Below, in pieces: positions 16,982 to 24,851 of a stretch of DNA of 64,000 nucleotides. The DNA lies in NCBI RefSeq assembly GCF_016918015.1, contig NZ_JAERMK010000012.1, positions 62,001 to 126,000 on the forward strand, in the 5' to 3' direction. The position numbers were made by a program, and so were the translations under genes. The notes under the pieces were generated by a model. The model saw only the letters and a program-made list of their open reading frames with translations, ran no database searches and was not told where the DNA came from. Position 1 is the first letter of the stretch; each line of letters starts with the position of its first letter. This stretch comes from Glycomyces sp. YM15 (GTDB taxonomy: Bacteria > Actinomycetota > Actinomycetes > Mycobacteriales > Micromonosporaceae).

Positions 16982-17170
16982 ATGGACTTCATGCGCCGCA
17001 ACGCACGATGGATCGCGCTGGCGGCACTGCTGGCGATCCTGGCACCGTTCATCGCCCAGATGTTCAACGCCCTGTTCGCGGTCGACACCCTGCTCGTGGC
17101 CGTGATCCTGCTGGCCGCCGTCGTGGTCGCCGTGGCGCTGCTGGCTCGATCGTCCAGCGACGAGGACTGA
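16982..17170 (+). CDS. Small two-helix membrane protein
   Basis: This 62-residue hypothetical protein has a short basic N-terminus (MDFMRRNARW). Two hydrophobic segments follow (IALAALLAILAPFIA and LLVAVILLAAVVVAVALLA), with a charged tail SSSDED. AAGGAG is 6 bases before the ATG, and a TAGGCT -10 lies upstream. No family is recognised. Confidence 0.7.
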   Translation: MDFMRRNARWIALAALLAILAPFIAQMFNALFAVDTLLVAVILLAAVVVAVALLARSSSDED

Positions 17171-17176
17171 GCCCGG

Positions 17177-17449
17177 TCACCCGCCCCGGACCTCGAACCC
17201 GGCCAGGCCCTCCGGTTCCTCCGCGAACACCCCGACGTGCGCCACCACCGCGGTCGGCGGGCCGTGCCCCGCCCAGGCGATCATGGCCTCGACCTGCGCC
17301 GCAGTGCCTTCGAACACCGCTTCGACGGTGCCGTCCGCGCGGTTGCGGACCCACCCGGCCAGCCCCAGCGACTGCGCCTCCCGCCGGCATTCGGCCCGGA
17401 AGAACACGCCCTGCACCCGTCCTTCGACGACCACCCTTCGCCGCAGCAC
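17177..17449 (-). CDS. acyP: Acylphosphatase
   Basis: This 90-residue single-domain enzyme hydrolyses acyl phosphates. It has the active-site loop GRVQGVFFR with Arg18 and the catalytic Asn36 in GWVRNRADGTVE. The length is normal for the family. GTG is the start, preceded by AAGGGGG. It converges with the small membrane protein gene; the stops are only 6 bases apart. Confidence 0.93.
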   Translation of the reverse strand: MLRRRVVVEGRVQGVFFRAECRREAQSLGLAGWVRNRADGTVEAVFEGTAAQVEAMIAWAGHGPPTAVVAHVGVFAEEPEGLAGFEVRGG

Positions 17450-17543
17450 CGCCGCCCCCTTTCACCGATCACCCGCGAGTGTAGTGACCTGGACCTCCAT
17501 CCGCGGGTCCACCGGAGGTCCACCCCGAACCCGCCGTCCCCGC

Positions 17544-17549
17544 TAGGCT
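17544..17549 (+). promoter_or_regulatory. -10 box (TAGGCT) for first methyltransferase
   Basis: TAGGCT lies about 50 bases upstream of ATG 17601. It is identical to the hexamers at 16951 and 18331. Confidence 0.4.
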
Positions 17550-17600
17550 CCGAAGCAGGACCGTCCACCCCTGGCCGCAATGCCACACAGGAGCACCCCC

Positions 17601-18323
17601 ATGGCACGTCGCAAGCGCCCACTGTTCGCCCGCTGGTACCCGGACGCCGCCGCCCGGCTCGAGGAGCGCGGCCTCGCCGCGCAGCGGGCGAGGCTGCTGG
17701 CCCCGCTGGAAGGCCGCGTCCTCGAGATCGGCTGCGGCTTCGGCGCGAACTTCCCCCACTACCCGGAGGCGGTGACCGAACTCGTGGCGGTCGAACCCGA
17801 GGAGCACTTCCGCGACCTCGCCCGCGCCCGCGCCGGCGAACTCGGGCTCAAGGCCACGGTCGTCGGCGGCACCGCCGAGGCCCTGCCCGTCGAGTCCGGC
17901 TCGTTCGACGCCGTCGTCGCCACGGCCGTGCTCTGCTCGGTCGACTCCCAGGCCGACGCGCTCGCCGAGATCGCCAGAGTCCTCAAACCCGGCGGTCAGC
18001 TGCGGGGCTTCGAGCACGTCGGCGCGCCGGGGCGGGGCCGGCGCGCGCCCGAGAACGGCCACGAACCCCGGCGCGGGGCCCTGCGGGGGGGCTGCGCCCC
18101 GGGGGGCGCGCCGGGCCGGCCCCGCCCCGCGACCGAGAAGGTCCTCGACGCCGTGCTCTGGACCCACCTCAACGGCGGCTGCCACCTTTCCCGCGACACC
18201 CTCGGCGCGATCTGCGAGGCCGGGTTCGACACCGGCGGCATGAGCGAGGAGCGCTTCGCGTTCCTGCCGTTCCCGGTCTCCAAGAGCCCGCACATCGTCG
18301 GCTCGGCCCGCAAACCGGAGTGA
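17601..18323 (+). CDS. SAM-dependent methyltransferase, copy 1, with G+C-rich insertion
   Basis: This 240-residue class I methyltransferase is of the UbiE/Methyltransf_11 type. The SAM loop is VLEIGCGFGANFPHYP (about residue 37), the acidic residue is in VAVEPEEHF, and motif IV is around SFDAVVATAVLCSV. It is a tandem paralogue of the next gene. About 28-32 residues of Gly/Arg/Pro (about 145-175) interrupt it where copy 2 continues directly from EHVAS to the C-terminal domain. The insert is nearly all G and C and palindromic. Activity may be impaired. CAGGAG precedes the ATG. Confidence 0.85.
   Translation: MARRKRPLFARWYPDAAARLEERGLAAQRARLLAPLEGRVLEIGCGFGANFPHYPEAVTELVAVEPEEHFRDLARARAGELGLKATVVGGTAEALPVESGSFDAVVATAVLCSVDSQADALAEIARVLKPGGQLRGFEHVGAPGRGRRAPENGHEPRRGALRGGCAPGGAPGRPRPATEKVLDAVLWTHLNGGCHLSRDTLGAICEAGFDTGGMSEERFAFLPFPVSKSPHIVGSARKPE
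18021..18131 (+). repeat. G+C-rich palindromic insertion inside a methyltransferase gene
   Basis: Perfect 15-bp inverted arms lie at 18028-18042 (CGGGGCGGGGCCGGC) and 18115-18129. Between them is almost pure G+C with further self-complementary blocks. The segment keeps the reading frame and has no counterpart in the adjacent paralogue, so it looks like an inserted REP-like element. Confidence 0.65.
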
Positions 18324-18330
18324 CCCGGCA

Positions 18331-18336
18331 TAGGCT
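18331..18336 (+). promoter_or_regulatory. -10 box (TAGGCT) for second methyltransferase
   Basis: TAGGCT lies 30 bases before ATG 18367, with GGAGGGAGG between them as the ribosome-binding site. Confidence 0.4.
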
Positions 18337-18366
18337 CGAAGACACCGCCGCCGGAGGGAGGAACGC

Positions 18367-19041
18367 ATGGCACGCCGTCCGCGCCGCCTGTTCGCCCGCT
18401 GGTATCCCGGCCTCGCCGCCTCCCTCGAGGAGCGCGGCCTGGGGGAGTGGCGCCGACGACTCCTCTCCGGGCTCGAGGGCCGCGTCCTCGAAGTGGGCTG
18501 CGGAAACGGCGCCAATTTCCCGCACTACCCCGACACGGTCGGCGAACTGGTGGCCGTCGAACCCGAAGCGCACCTGCGGGACCTCGCCCGCGAGCAGGCC
18601 GCGGCGTCCCGCGTCGCCGTGACGGTGCTCGACGGTCGGGCCGAGGCGCTTCCCTTGGAGAGCGGTTCGTTCGACGCGGTCGTGTCGACCCTCGTCCTGT
18701 GCTCGGTCGACGACCAGGACCGCGCGCTCGCGGAAATCCACCGGGTGCTGCGACCCGGCGGGCGCCTGTGGTGCCTCGAGCACGTGGCCTCGGCGAACCG
18801 GCCGATCCGCTGGGCCGAGCACGCGTTCGACGCGGTGTTCTGGTCGCACGCGTTCGGCGGCTGCCACACCGGCCGCGACACCGGGGCGGCGATCGAACGC
18901 GCAGGACTGCGCACCGACGACCTCGAGGCGCGGCGGTACCCGGACCTGCCGTTTCCGCTCTCGGTGAGCCCGCACCTGATCGGCGCCGCCCGCAAACCCG
19001 GCGCTTCGGGCCCTGTGGAAGACTCTGCCGGAAATCGGTGA
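18367..19041 (+). CDS. SAM-dependent methyltransferase, copy 2
   Basis: This 224-residue class I methyltransferase is closely related to copy 1 throughout (RRPRRLFARWYPGLAASLEE; SAM loop VLEVGCGNGANFPHYPDTV; SFDAVVSTLVLCSVDDQDRA; EHVASANRPIRW). It represents the uninterrupted form. Substrate unknown; the C-terminal part (FGGCHTGRDTGAAIERAG) resembles that of small-molecule or lipid methyltransferases. A strong GGAGGGAGG precedes the ATG. Confidence 0.88.
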   Translation: MARRPRRLFARWYPGLAASLEERGLGEWRRRLLSGLEGRVLEVGCGNGANFPHYPDTVGELVAVEPEAHLRDLAREQAAASRVAVTVLDGRAEALPLESGSFDAVVSTLVLCSVDDQDRALAEIHRVLRPGGRLWCLEHVASANRPIRWAEHAFDAVFWSHAFGGCHTGRDTGAAIERAGLRTDDLEARRYPDLPFPLSVSPHLIGAARKPGASGPVEDSAGNR

Positions 19042-19123
19042 AATGAGGTCGAGACGATGCCCGTCTCCGCGCCCTCGAACGGAACGCAGCCGACCTCGCA
19101 CCTTCGATCACCGGGAGCGCCCA

Positions 19124-20239
19124 GTGTCCGCCAGTAGGACCGAGACCGACGAATTCCATGCCGCCGCATGGCATTCCGAGAACTCGACGCCGCCGCCGTC
19201 CGCGGTCGTCGCGGCCGACGACCGGATGAAGGCCGACACCGCGTACCGCCTCGTCAACGGGGGCACGGCCCTGGTGTGGGGCGGCGACTTCCACAACGCC
19301 CGGCAGCTGCTGCGCGCCCTCGACCGCCGCATCGGCGAGCCGCGCCCCTCGCAGGGCACCGCGGCCGAGACCTTCCACCGGCACCGCCAGCACCGCGGCC
19401 GCCGCGCCCGGCTGCTGGGGCGGCTCGTCGTCGTCCTCGGCGACGACTACCGCCTCGACCTGCGCCGCGCACCCGAGGTGCGCCGCGCCTGCACGGAGGC
19501 CTACGGGCCCCCTTCCGGGCCGATCGCGGTCGCCTTCACCGAGCTCCAGGGCGTCCTCAGCGCGCACCAGTGGCGTGAGCAGGGCGTGCTCGTGCCCGCG
19601 CTCGGCGACCGCGTCTTCCCGCATTACGGCGTGTTCTCGCCGATCCGAGGCGAATACGTCGACCTCGTGGCGCAGGCGCCGCCGCCCGCCGTCACCGGCA
19701 CCGCGTTCGACCTCGGCACCGGGACCGGTGTGCTCGCGGCGGTCCTGGCGCGCCGCGGCTTCGACCGGGTCACGGCGACGGACGTCAATCCGCGTGCGCT
19801 GGCCTGCGCCCGGGACAACGCCGAGCGGCTGGGCCTCGCCGACCGCATCGACGCGACCGTACCGGGCCTGTTCCCGGACGGCCGGGCCGATCTCGTGGTG
19901 TGCAATCCGCCCTGGCTGCCCGGCAGGCCCGTCTCGGCCGTCGAAGGCGGCGTCTACGACCCCGACGGCGCCATGCTCCACGGCTTCCTCACCGGCCTCG
20001 CCGACCACCTGAACCCGGGCGGTGAAGGCTGGCTCGTCTTCTCCGACCTCGCCGAGCACCTGGGCCTGCGCACTCGGGCCGACCTCTTGGGCGCCTTCGC
20101 GAACGCGGGCCTCGAGGTCCTCGGGCGGCTCGACACCCGGCCCTCCCATCCCGGTACCGAGCGGAGCCCCGACCTCCTCGCCGACGCCCGCCGCAGGGAA
20201 GTGACCTCGCTCTGGCGGCTGCGTCCCGTCTCGGGCTGA
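19124..20239 (+). CDS. Class I methyltransferase with NPPW motif
   Basis: The protein has about 371 residues. An N-terminal domain of roughly 165 residues contains ADTAYRLVNGGTALVWGGDF. A Rossmann methyltransferase domain follows, with FDLGTGTGVLAAVLARRGF, VTATDVNPRALACARDNAER and the catalytic VVCNPPWLPG. NPPW/NPPY marks N-methylation of amide or base nitrogens (HemK/RsmC-like), so the substrate is probably rRNA, tRNA or a protein glutamine. GTG 19124 follows GGAG; the frame stays open upstream to 19043. Confidence 0.82.
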   Translation: MSASRTETDEFHAAAWHSENSTPPPSAVVAADDRMKADTAYRLVNGGTALVWGGDFHNARQLLRALDRRIGEPRPSQGTAAETFHRHRQHRGRRARLLGRLVVVLGDDYRLDLRRAPEVRRACTEAYGPPSGPIAVAFTELQGVLSAHQWREQGVLVPALGDRVFPHYGVFSPIRGEYVDLVAQAPPPAVTGTAFDLGTGTGVLAAVLARRGFDRVTATDVNPRALACARDNAERLGLADRIDATVPGLFPDGRADLVVCNPPWLPGRPVSAVEGGVYDPDGAMLHGFLTGLADHLNPGGEGWLVFSDLAEHLGLRTRADLLGAFANAGLEVLGRLDTRPSHPGTERSPDLLADARRREVTSLWRLRPVSG

Positions 20240-20259
20240 GACCGGTTGCGGCCCCCGCA

Positions 20260-20265
20260 TAGGAT
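20260..20265 (+). promoter_or_regulatory. -10 box (TAGGAT), leaderless exonuclease gene
   Basis: TAGGAT, 7 bases, then ATG 20273. This matches the leaderless arrangement found at several other genes. Confidence 0.55.
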
Positions 20266-20272
20266 GCACGGC

Positions 20273-20833
20273 ATGGATTCGCCGCGGCAGCTGCTCAATG
20301 TGGTCGACGTCGAGGCGACCTGCTGGCAGGGCGAGCCGCCGCCCGGTGCGGTCAGCGAGATCATCGAGATCGGCCTCGCGGTCGTCGACCTCGACCGGCG
20401 CGAGCGCCTCGCCAAGCACCGCATACTGGTGCGGCCGAGGCGATCCCGGGTCAGTGCGTTCTGCACCGAGCTCACCGGCCTCACCCAGGAGGAGGTCGAC
20501 ACCGGCGTCGATTTCGCCGAGGCCTGCCGCCTCCTCATGGACGAGCACCGATCCGATTCGCGGCCGTGGGCCAGCTGGGGCGACTACGACCGCAGGCAGT
20601 TCGAGCGCCAGTGCAAGGCCACGGGCGCCCGCTACCCGTTCGGGAGCCGGCACCGCAACGCGAAGCTGCGGTTCACGGAGGCCCGGGGGCTGCGCCGCAG
20701 GCCGGGCATGGCGGCCGCGCTCGACATCGCGGGCCTGCCGCTGGAGGGCCGCCACCACAGCGGCGCCGACGACGCCTGGAACATCGCCGCCCTGGTCCTC
20801 GACCTGGCCGAGCACGGCGATTGGCCCGCATGA
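20273..20833 (+). CDS. DEDDh 3'-5' exonuclease (KapD/ERI-1-like)
   Basis: This 186-residue exonuclease has the DEDDh motifs in order: VVDVEATCW (ExoI), EIIEIGLAVV, WASWGDYDRRQF (ExoII) and HHSGADDAWNIAAL (ExoIII with the catalytic His and Asp). A short single-domain length and the EATCW signature point to the ERI-1/KapD group, which acts on RNA or short DNA 3' ends. The start is leaderless behind TAGGAT. Its stop overlaps a downstream ATG (ATGA). Confidence 0.9.
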   Translation: MDSPRQLLNVVDVEATCWQGEPPPGAVSEIIEIGLAVVDLDRRERLAKHRILVRPRRSRVSAFCTELTGLTQEEVDTGVDFAEACRLLMDEHRSDSRPWASWGDYDRRQFERQCKATGARYPFGSRHRNAKLRFTEARGLRRRPGMAAALDIAGLPLEGRHHSGADDAWNIAALVLDLAEHGDWPA

Positions 20834-21027
20834 ACGTGGCATTGACCGTCGACGGCACGGCAGTCCTGGGCAACCTCGAGGCCACCGCTACCGCCGAGCG
20901 CGTCAGCCGCGGTGGCGAGAACCCGAACGCCGGGAACAAGACCGATGTCGCGTTCGACACGGACTTTCCGCGTCAGGCGAGCCGGCCGTACTCCTGGAGC
21001 GTCGCGAGCGTCGCCCGCGTCAGGTAG
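20830..21027 (+). CDS. Possible 65-residue coupled ORF
   Basis: An ATG overlapping the exonuclease stop opens a frame of 65 codons, starting MNVALTVDGTAVLGNLEAT, with G+C-rich third positions in its first two thirds. Its last 55 bases overlap the 3' end of the convergent gene. No family is recognised. It may simply be spacer sequence. Confidence 0.3.
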   Translation: MNVALTVDGTAVLGNLEATATAERVSRGGENPNAGNKTDVAFDTDFPRQASRPYSWSVASVARVR

Positions 21028-21860
21028 CCGCCCCATTCGTGGGCGACCACGGGCGTCCACATCATGAAGTTCGGGGCCCATCCGCCGTCGGCGCCCTGCG
21101 TGTCGATGAGGTGGTCGAGGTGGCGGCCGATCTCCTCGTCGCTGAAGAGGCCGCGGGCGAGCGAGTTCGGCGTCGGGGCCAGGTCGAGCGGCGAATGCGT
21201 GTGCCCGGGCTCGTTCGGGTCGAGGGCCGTGCTGGCGCGCAGCGAGGGACCGAGGCGGTCGAATTCGGCTCGGGCCCGTTCGCGGTCGGGGACCCGGTCG
21301 AGGAAGCGCACCACGCACATCGCGTCGTACGCGCCGATCTCGTCCAGTTCGGCGAGCGCCCGCCAGCAGAACTCGGTGGCCGGCTTCAGCCACGGGTGCT
21401 TGACGTTGTGCGCGTGGAGGAGCCCGGCGATCGGCGCGGTCGGGTTCAGGGCGGCCGGCGGCTGTTCGCCTTGCGGCTGCCACCACGGGCCGCGTTCGTC
21501 CTCGACCACGGTCGGCAGGACCCACGGCACGCCGCCGTCCTCGGTGGAGTGCTCTTCGAGCCAGGCGCAGGCGGCGAGGACGATCGCGTCTTCGAACGCG
21601 CCGACTTCGTCGAGCGCCCAGAACGCGACCTCGACGCCTTGCGGCTGGCTGCCGGCTCCGCGCAGGTCCGGTTCGATGGCGTTGCCGAAGCCGCCGTCGG
21701 GGTTCTGGTAGGCGCGGACCGCGTGCAGGACCGGTCCGGCCGGGCCGCCGTGGAAGCGGTAGTCGAAGCGAGCCCGGTCGATGAGGCGGGCGTTCAGGTG
21801 GAGGTAGCGCTCGGCGGCGGCGAACGCGTCCTGTCCGAGCGTCTTCTCGCGGGTCTTCAT
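20973..21860 (-). CDS. Prenyltransferase/squalene-oxidase-repeat-like protein
   Basis: This 295-residue soluble protein probably has an (alpha/alpha) barrel. Repeats resemble terpene-cyclase QW motifs: AVRAYQNPDGGFGNAIEPDL near residue 50 and IDTQGADGGWAPNFMMW near the C-terminus. The family is annotated only as a hypothetical prenyltransferase-like protein, and the catalytic DxDD or DCTAE motifs are absent. The ATG follows a weak AAGGGG. It is downstream of, and on the same strand as, the macrodomain gene. Confidence 0.75.
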   Translation of the reverse strand: MKTREKTLGQDAFAAAERYLHLNARLIDRARFDYRFHGGPAGPVLHAVRAYQNPDGGFGNAIEPDLRGAGSQPQGVEVAFWALDEVGAFEDAIVLAACAWLEEHSTEDGGVPWVLPTVVEDERGPWWQPQGEQPPAALNPTAPIAGLLHAHNVKHPWLKPATEFCWRALAELDEIGAYDAMCVVRFLDRVPDRERARAEFDRLGPSLRASTALDPNEPGHTHSPLDLAPTPNSLARGLFSDEEIGRHLDHLIDTQGADGGWAPNFMMWTPVVAHEWGGYLTRATLATLQEYGRLA

Positions 21861-21919
21861 GCGGGCCCCTTCGTTGCTGCGTCGATGCGCTTCCGACCGT
21901 ACCGGCGCGGTGCGACGGC

Positions 21920-22426
21920 TCAGTCCATCGCCTGTCGGAAGGCCTCGAGGACCTCGTCGTTGAACAGGACGAAGCGGATGTCCGAAACGTTCTGCGCGGT
22001 GTCGCGCACGGCGGCGACGGCGATCGCGGCGGCCGACACGGCGGGCCAGCCGTATACCCCGGCGGAGACCGCCGGAAACGCGATCGAGTCGACGCCGAGC
22101 CTGTCGGCGAGTTTGAGGGACTCGCGGTAGCACGAGGCGAGGAGGTCGCTGCGGTCCTCGTCCTCGGAGTAGACGGGGCCGACGGTGTGGATGACCCAGC
22201 GGGCCCGGAGCCGCCCGGCGGTGGTCGCGACGGCCCGCCCGGTCGGCAGCCCCTTGCCGTAGTGGGAGCGGCGGAGCTCCTGGCATTCCGCGAGGATGGC
22301 GGGGCCGCCCGCGCGGTGGATCGCGCCGTCCACGCCGCCGCCGCCGAGGAGCGAGGAGTTCGCCGCGTTGACGATCGCGTCCACGTGCTGCTTCGTGATG
22401 TCGCCGCTGAGGATCTGGATGGCCAT
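21920..22426 (-). CDS. Macrodomain ADP-ribose-binding protein
   Basis: This 168-residue single macrodomain resembles YmdB/MacroD O-acetyl-ADP-ribose deacetylases. Binding loops are GDITKQHVDAIVNAANSSL, GGGGVDGAIHRAGG and FPAVSAGVYGWP; the Asn and Asp residues needed for hydrolysis are present. It probably removes ADP-ribose or hydrolyses O-acetyl-ADP-ribose in the cytosol. Confidence 0.93.
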   Translation of the reverse strand: MAIQILSGDITKQHVDAIVNAANSSLLGGGGVDGAIHRAGGPAILAECQELRRSHYGKGLPTGRAVATTAGRLRARWVIHTVGPVYSEDEDRSDLLASCYRESLKLADRLGVDSIAFPAVSAGVYGWPAVSAAAIAVAAVRDTAQNVSDIRFVLFNDEVLEAFRQAMD

Positions 22427-22560
22427 GCCCGCATTCAAGCACGCGGGGCGGTGCTCGGGACGGGGGCGGCCGTTTCGACGCCCGGCTGCGGGAGCGGCAG
22501 TAACGTTCGAGGTCAAGGGCTTGTTACGAAGTCGTGATGCGCGGAGGCCCTCGCGGCGCG

Positions 22561-22590
22561 TTGACAATGCAACAAGCAGCCATGTATAAC
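22561..22590 (+). promoter_or_regulatory. Promoter of the fructose operon
   Basis: TTGACA (22561-22566), an 18-base spacer and TATAAC (22585-22590) form the best sigma-70-type promoter in the window. The A+T-rich stretch that follows (about 22588-22610), with AACCAAGTA and AATCCAAATGAA, is a likely FruR site. Confidence 0.7.
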
Positions 22591-22624
22591 CAAGTAAATC
22601 CAAATGAAACGGGGGTGAAACCAC

Positions 22625-23386
22625 ATGTTCGCTGAAGAGCGTCAGCAGCGCATCGCCGAACGGGCGCATATCGAAGGCCGCGTGGACGTCGCGGCCCTGG
22701 CGGCCGACTTCGAGGTCACCACCGAGACCATCCGGCGCGACCTCACCGCCCTCGAGCGCCAAGGCGTGGTCAAGAAGGTCCACGGTGGTGCGATCCCCTT
22801 GGAGCGCCTCGGTTTCGAACCCACTGTGTCCGCCCGCGACACCGTCCAGATCGAGGCCAAGGAGCGCATCGCCGCCGCCGCCCTCGCCGAGGTGCCGAAC
22901 GAAGGCGCGATCCTCCTCGACGCCGGCACCACCACCGCCCGCATCGCCCAGGCCCTCCCGGGCGACCGCGAGCTCACCGTGGTCACCAACGACGTCACCA
23001 TCGCCGCCCACTTGGCGGCCAAACCCCGCCTCACCGTCCTCATCATCGGCGGCAAGGTGCGCGGCCGCACCATGGCCGCGGTCGACGACTGGGCCCTGCG
23101 CGCCCTCACCGAAACGTTCGTCGACGTCGCGTTCATCGGCGCCAACGGCATCAGCGTCGAACGCGGCCTGACCACTCCGGACACCGGCGAGGCCGCCGTC
23201 AAGCGCGCCATGATCGGCGCGGCCCGGAAGACCGTCGTCGTCGCCGACCACACCAAGGTCGGCAACGACTGCCTCGCGCGATTCGGCACCCTCGACCAGG
23301 TCGACATGTTCATCACCGACACCGGGCTCGACGACGACCTCGCCTCCGACTTCGAAGACGCCGACCTGAAAGTAGTGCGCGCATGA
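22625..23386 (+). CDS. fruR: DeoR-family fructose operon repressor
   Basis: This 253-residue DeoR-type regulator has an N-terminal helix-turn-helix (VDVAALAADFEVTTETIRRD, about residues 19-38). Its sugar-phosphate sensing domain has DAGTTTARIA, VTNDVTIAAHLA and GANGISVERGLTTPD. Regulators of this type in fru operons sense fructose 1-phosphate. Its stop overlaps the fruK ATG (ATGA). It heads a six-gene operon. Confidence 0.92.
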   Translation: MFAEERQQRIAERAHIEGRVDVAALAADFEVTTETIRRDLTALERQGVVKKVHGGAIPLERLGFEPTVSARDTVQIEAKERIAAAALAEVPNEGAILLDAGTTTARIAQALPGDRELTVVTNDVTIAAHLAAKPRLTVLIIGGKVRGRTMAAVDDWALRALTETFVDVAFIGANGISVERGLTTPDTGEAAVKRAMIGAARKTVVVADHTKVGNDCLARFGTLDQVDMFITDTGLDDDLASDFEDADLKVVRA

Positions 23387-24360
23387 TCGTCACCGTCACC
23401 GCCAACCCGAGTCTGGACCGGACGTTCGAGGTCGACCGGCTCCGACGCGGCGAGGTGCAGCGGGCCCAGGGCGACCGGGTCGACCCGGGAGGCAAGGGCG
23501 TCAACGTCTCCCGGGCGCTCGTCGCCAACGGATACGCCACGCGGGCCGTCCTCATCAGCGGCGGCCATGCCGGCACCGAACTGCTCGACCTCCTCGCCGA
23601 GGCGGGTGTGCCGATCATCGAGGTGCCCGTCTCCCAAGGGGTTCGTTCGAACCTCACCCTCGCCGAAGCCGACGGCACCGTTACGAAGCTCAACGAGGCC
23701 GGCCCGGTCCTGCGGGCCGAGGAGATCGAAGAGCTGCTCGACGCCGCCGTCGCGGCGCCGCCGAACTACGCACTCCAGACGCCCTCGAGCAGCATCGACC
23801 GGCCGACCGCCTGGATCGCCGGATGCGGGAGCCTCCCGCCCGGCGTCGGCGCCGACTTCTACGCCCTCCTCGTCGCCCGCGCCCGCGACGCCGGCGTCGC
23901 CACCGTGGTCGACTCCTCCGGGGCCGCCCTCGACGCGTGCCTCGCCGCCCGGCCCGACCTCGTCAAACCCAACTTGGAAGAACTCGCCGAAGCCGCCCGC
24001 ACCCGCATCGCCACCATGGGCGACGCCGTGAAGGCCGCCGAGGCGCTCCGCACCGCCGGGGCCGGCGCGGTCCTCGCCTCACTCGGCGCGGACGGCGCGA
24101 TCCTCGTCGCCGCCGAAGGCGTCTGGCACGCCCAAGCCCCCCTCGCCGCACCCGTCGCCAGCACCGTCGGCGCCGGCGACGCCGCCCTCGCGGGCTTCCT
24201 CGCCTCCGGCGGCCGCGGCCCCGACGCGCTGGCCGCCGCCGTCGCCTGGGGCACCGCCGCGGTCTCCCTGCCCGGCAGCACCATGCCCGGCCCGAAGGAC
24301 ATCGACCTCGGGGCCGTCCGGGTCACCCGCGACCCGGACGCCGCCCAGGCCTTGAGCTGA
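23383..24360 (+). CDS. fruK: 1-phosphofructokinase
   Basis: This 325-residue PfkB-family kinase converts fructose 1-phosphate to the 1,6-bisphosphate. N-terminal motifs are TANPSLDRTFEVDRL and GGKGVNVSRALVANG, and the catalytic loop is STVGAGDAALAGF with the base Asp. The length matches the family. Translation is coupled to fruR by an ATGA overlap. Confidence 0.94.
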   Translation: MIVTVTANPSLDRTFEVDRLRRGEVQRAQGDRVDPGGKGVNVSRALVANGYATRAVLISGGHAGTELLDLLAEAGVPIIEVPVSQGVRSNLTLAEADGTVTKLNEAGPVLRAEEIEELLDAAVAAPPNYALQTPSSSIDRPTAWIAGCGSLPPGVGADFYALLVARARDAGVATVVDSSGAALDACLAARPDLVKPNLEELAEAARTRIATMGDAVKAAEALRTAGAGAVLASLGADGAILVAAEGVWHAQAPLAAPVASTVGAGDAALAGFLASGGRGPDALAAAVAWGTAAVSLPGSTMPGPKDIDLGAVRVTRDPDAAQALS

Positions 24361-24382
24361 ACCACGAACAGGAGCACGCACC

Positions 24383-24829
24383 ATGTCCGATCTCATCACC
24401 GCCGATCTGATCGACCTCGACCTCCACGGGGCCGACCGCCACGAGGCCACCGCCCGGCTCGCGGGCCTCCTCGCCGCCGCCGGGCGCGTGACCGATGCCG
24501 ACGGGTTCCTCGCCGACGTGCGTGCCCGCGAAGAGCAGATGCCCACCGGCATCGAAGGCGGCATCGGCATCCCGCACGCCCGCAGCGCCCACGTCACCGC
24601 CCCCAGCCTCGCCTTCGGACGGGCTCCCGAGGGCATCGACTTCGGCTCCGAGGACGGCCCCGCCGACCTCGTGTTCCTCATCGCCGCACCGGAAGGCGGC
24701 GGCTCGGAGCACATGACCATCCTCGCGAAACTCGCCCGCAAACTGATCCACCAGGACTTCAAGGCCGCACTCCGCGACGCGCCCGACGCGGATGCGACCG
24801 CCGCACTCATCCAGCAATCCCTCACATAG
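24383..24829 (+). CDS. PTS fructose-type EIIA
   Basis: This 148-residue EIIA domain has the phospho-accepting His65 in GIGIPHARSAHV. It relays phosphate from HPr to EIIB. In many actinobacteria the fructose EII is one EIIABC chain; here EIIA is a separate gene between fruK and EIIBC. Confidence 0.93.
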   Translation: MSDLITADLIDLDLHGADRHEATARLAGLLAAAGRVTDADGFLADVRAREEQMPTGIEGGIGIPHARSAHVTAPSLAFGRAPEGIDFGSEDGPADLVFLIAAPEGGGSEHMTILAKLARKLIHQDFKAALRDAPDADATAALIQQSLT

Positions 24830-24851
24830 AGAAGAAGAAGGTGCTCGAACA

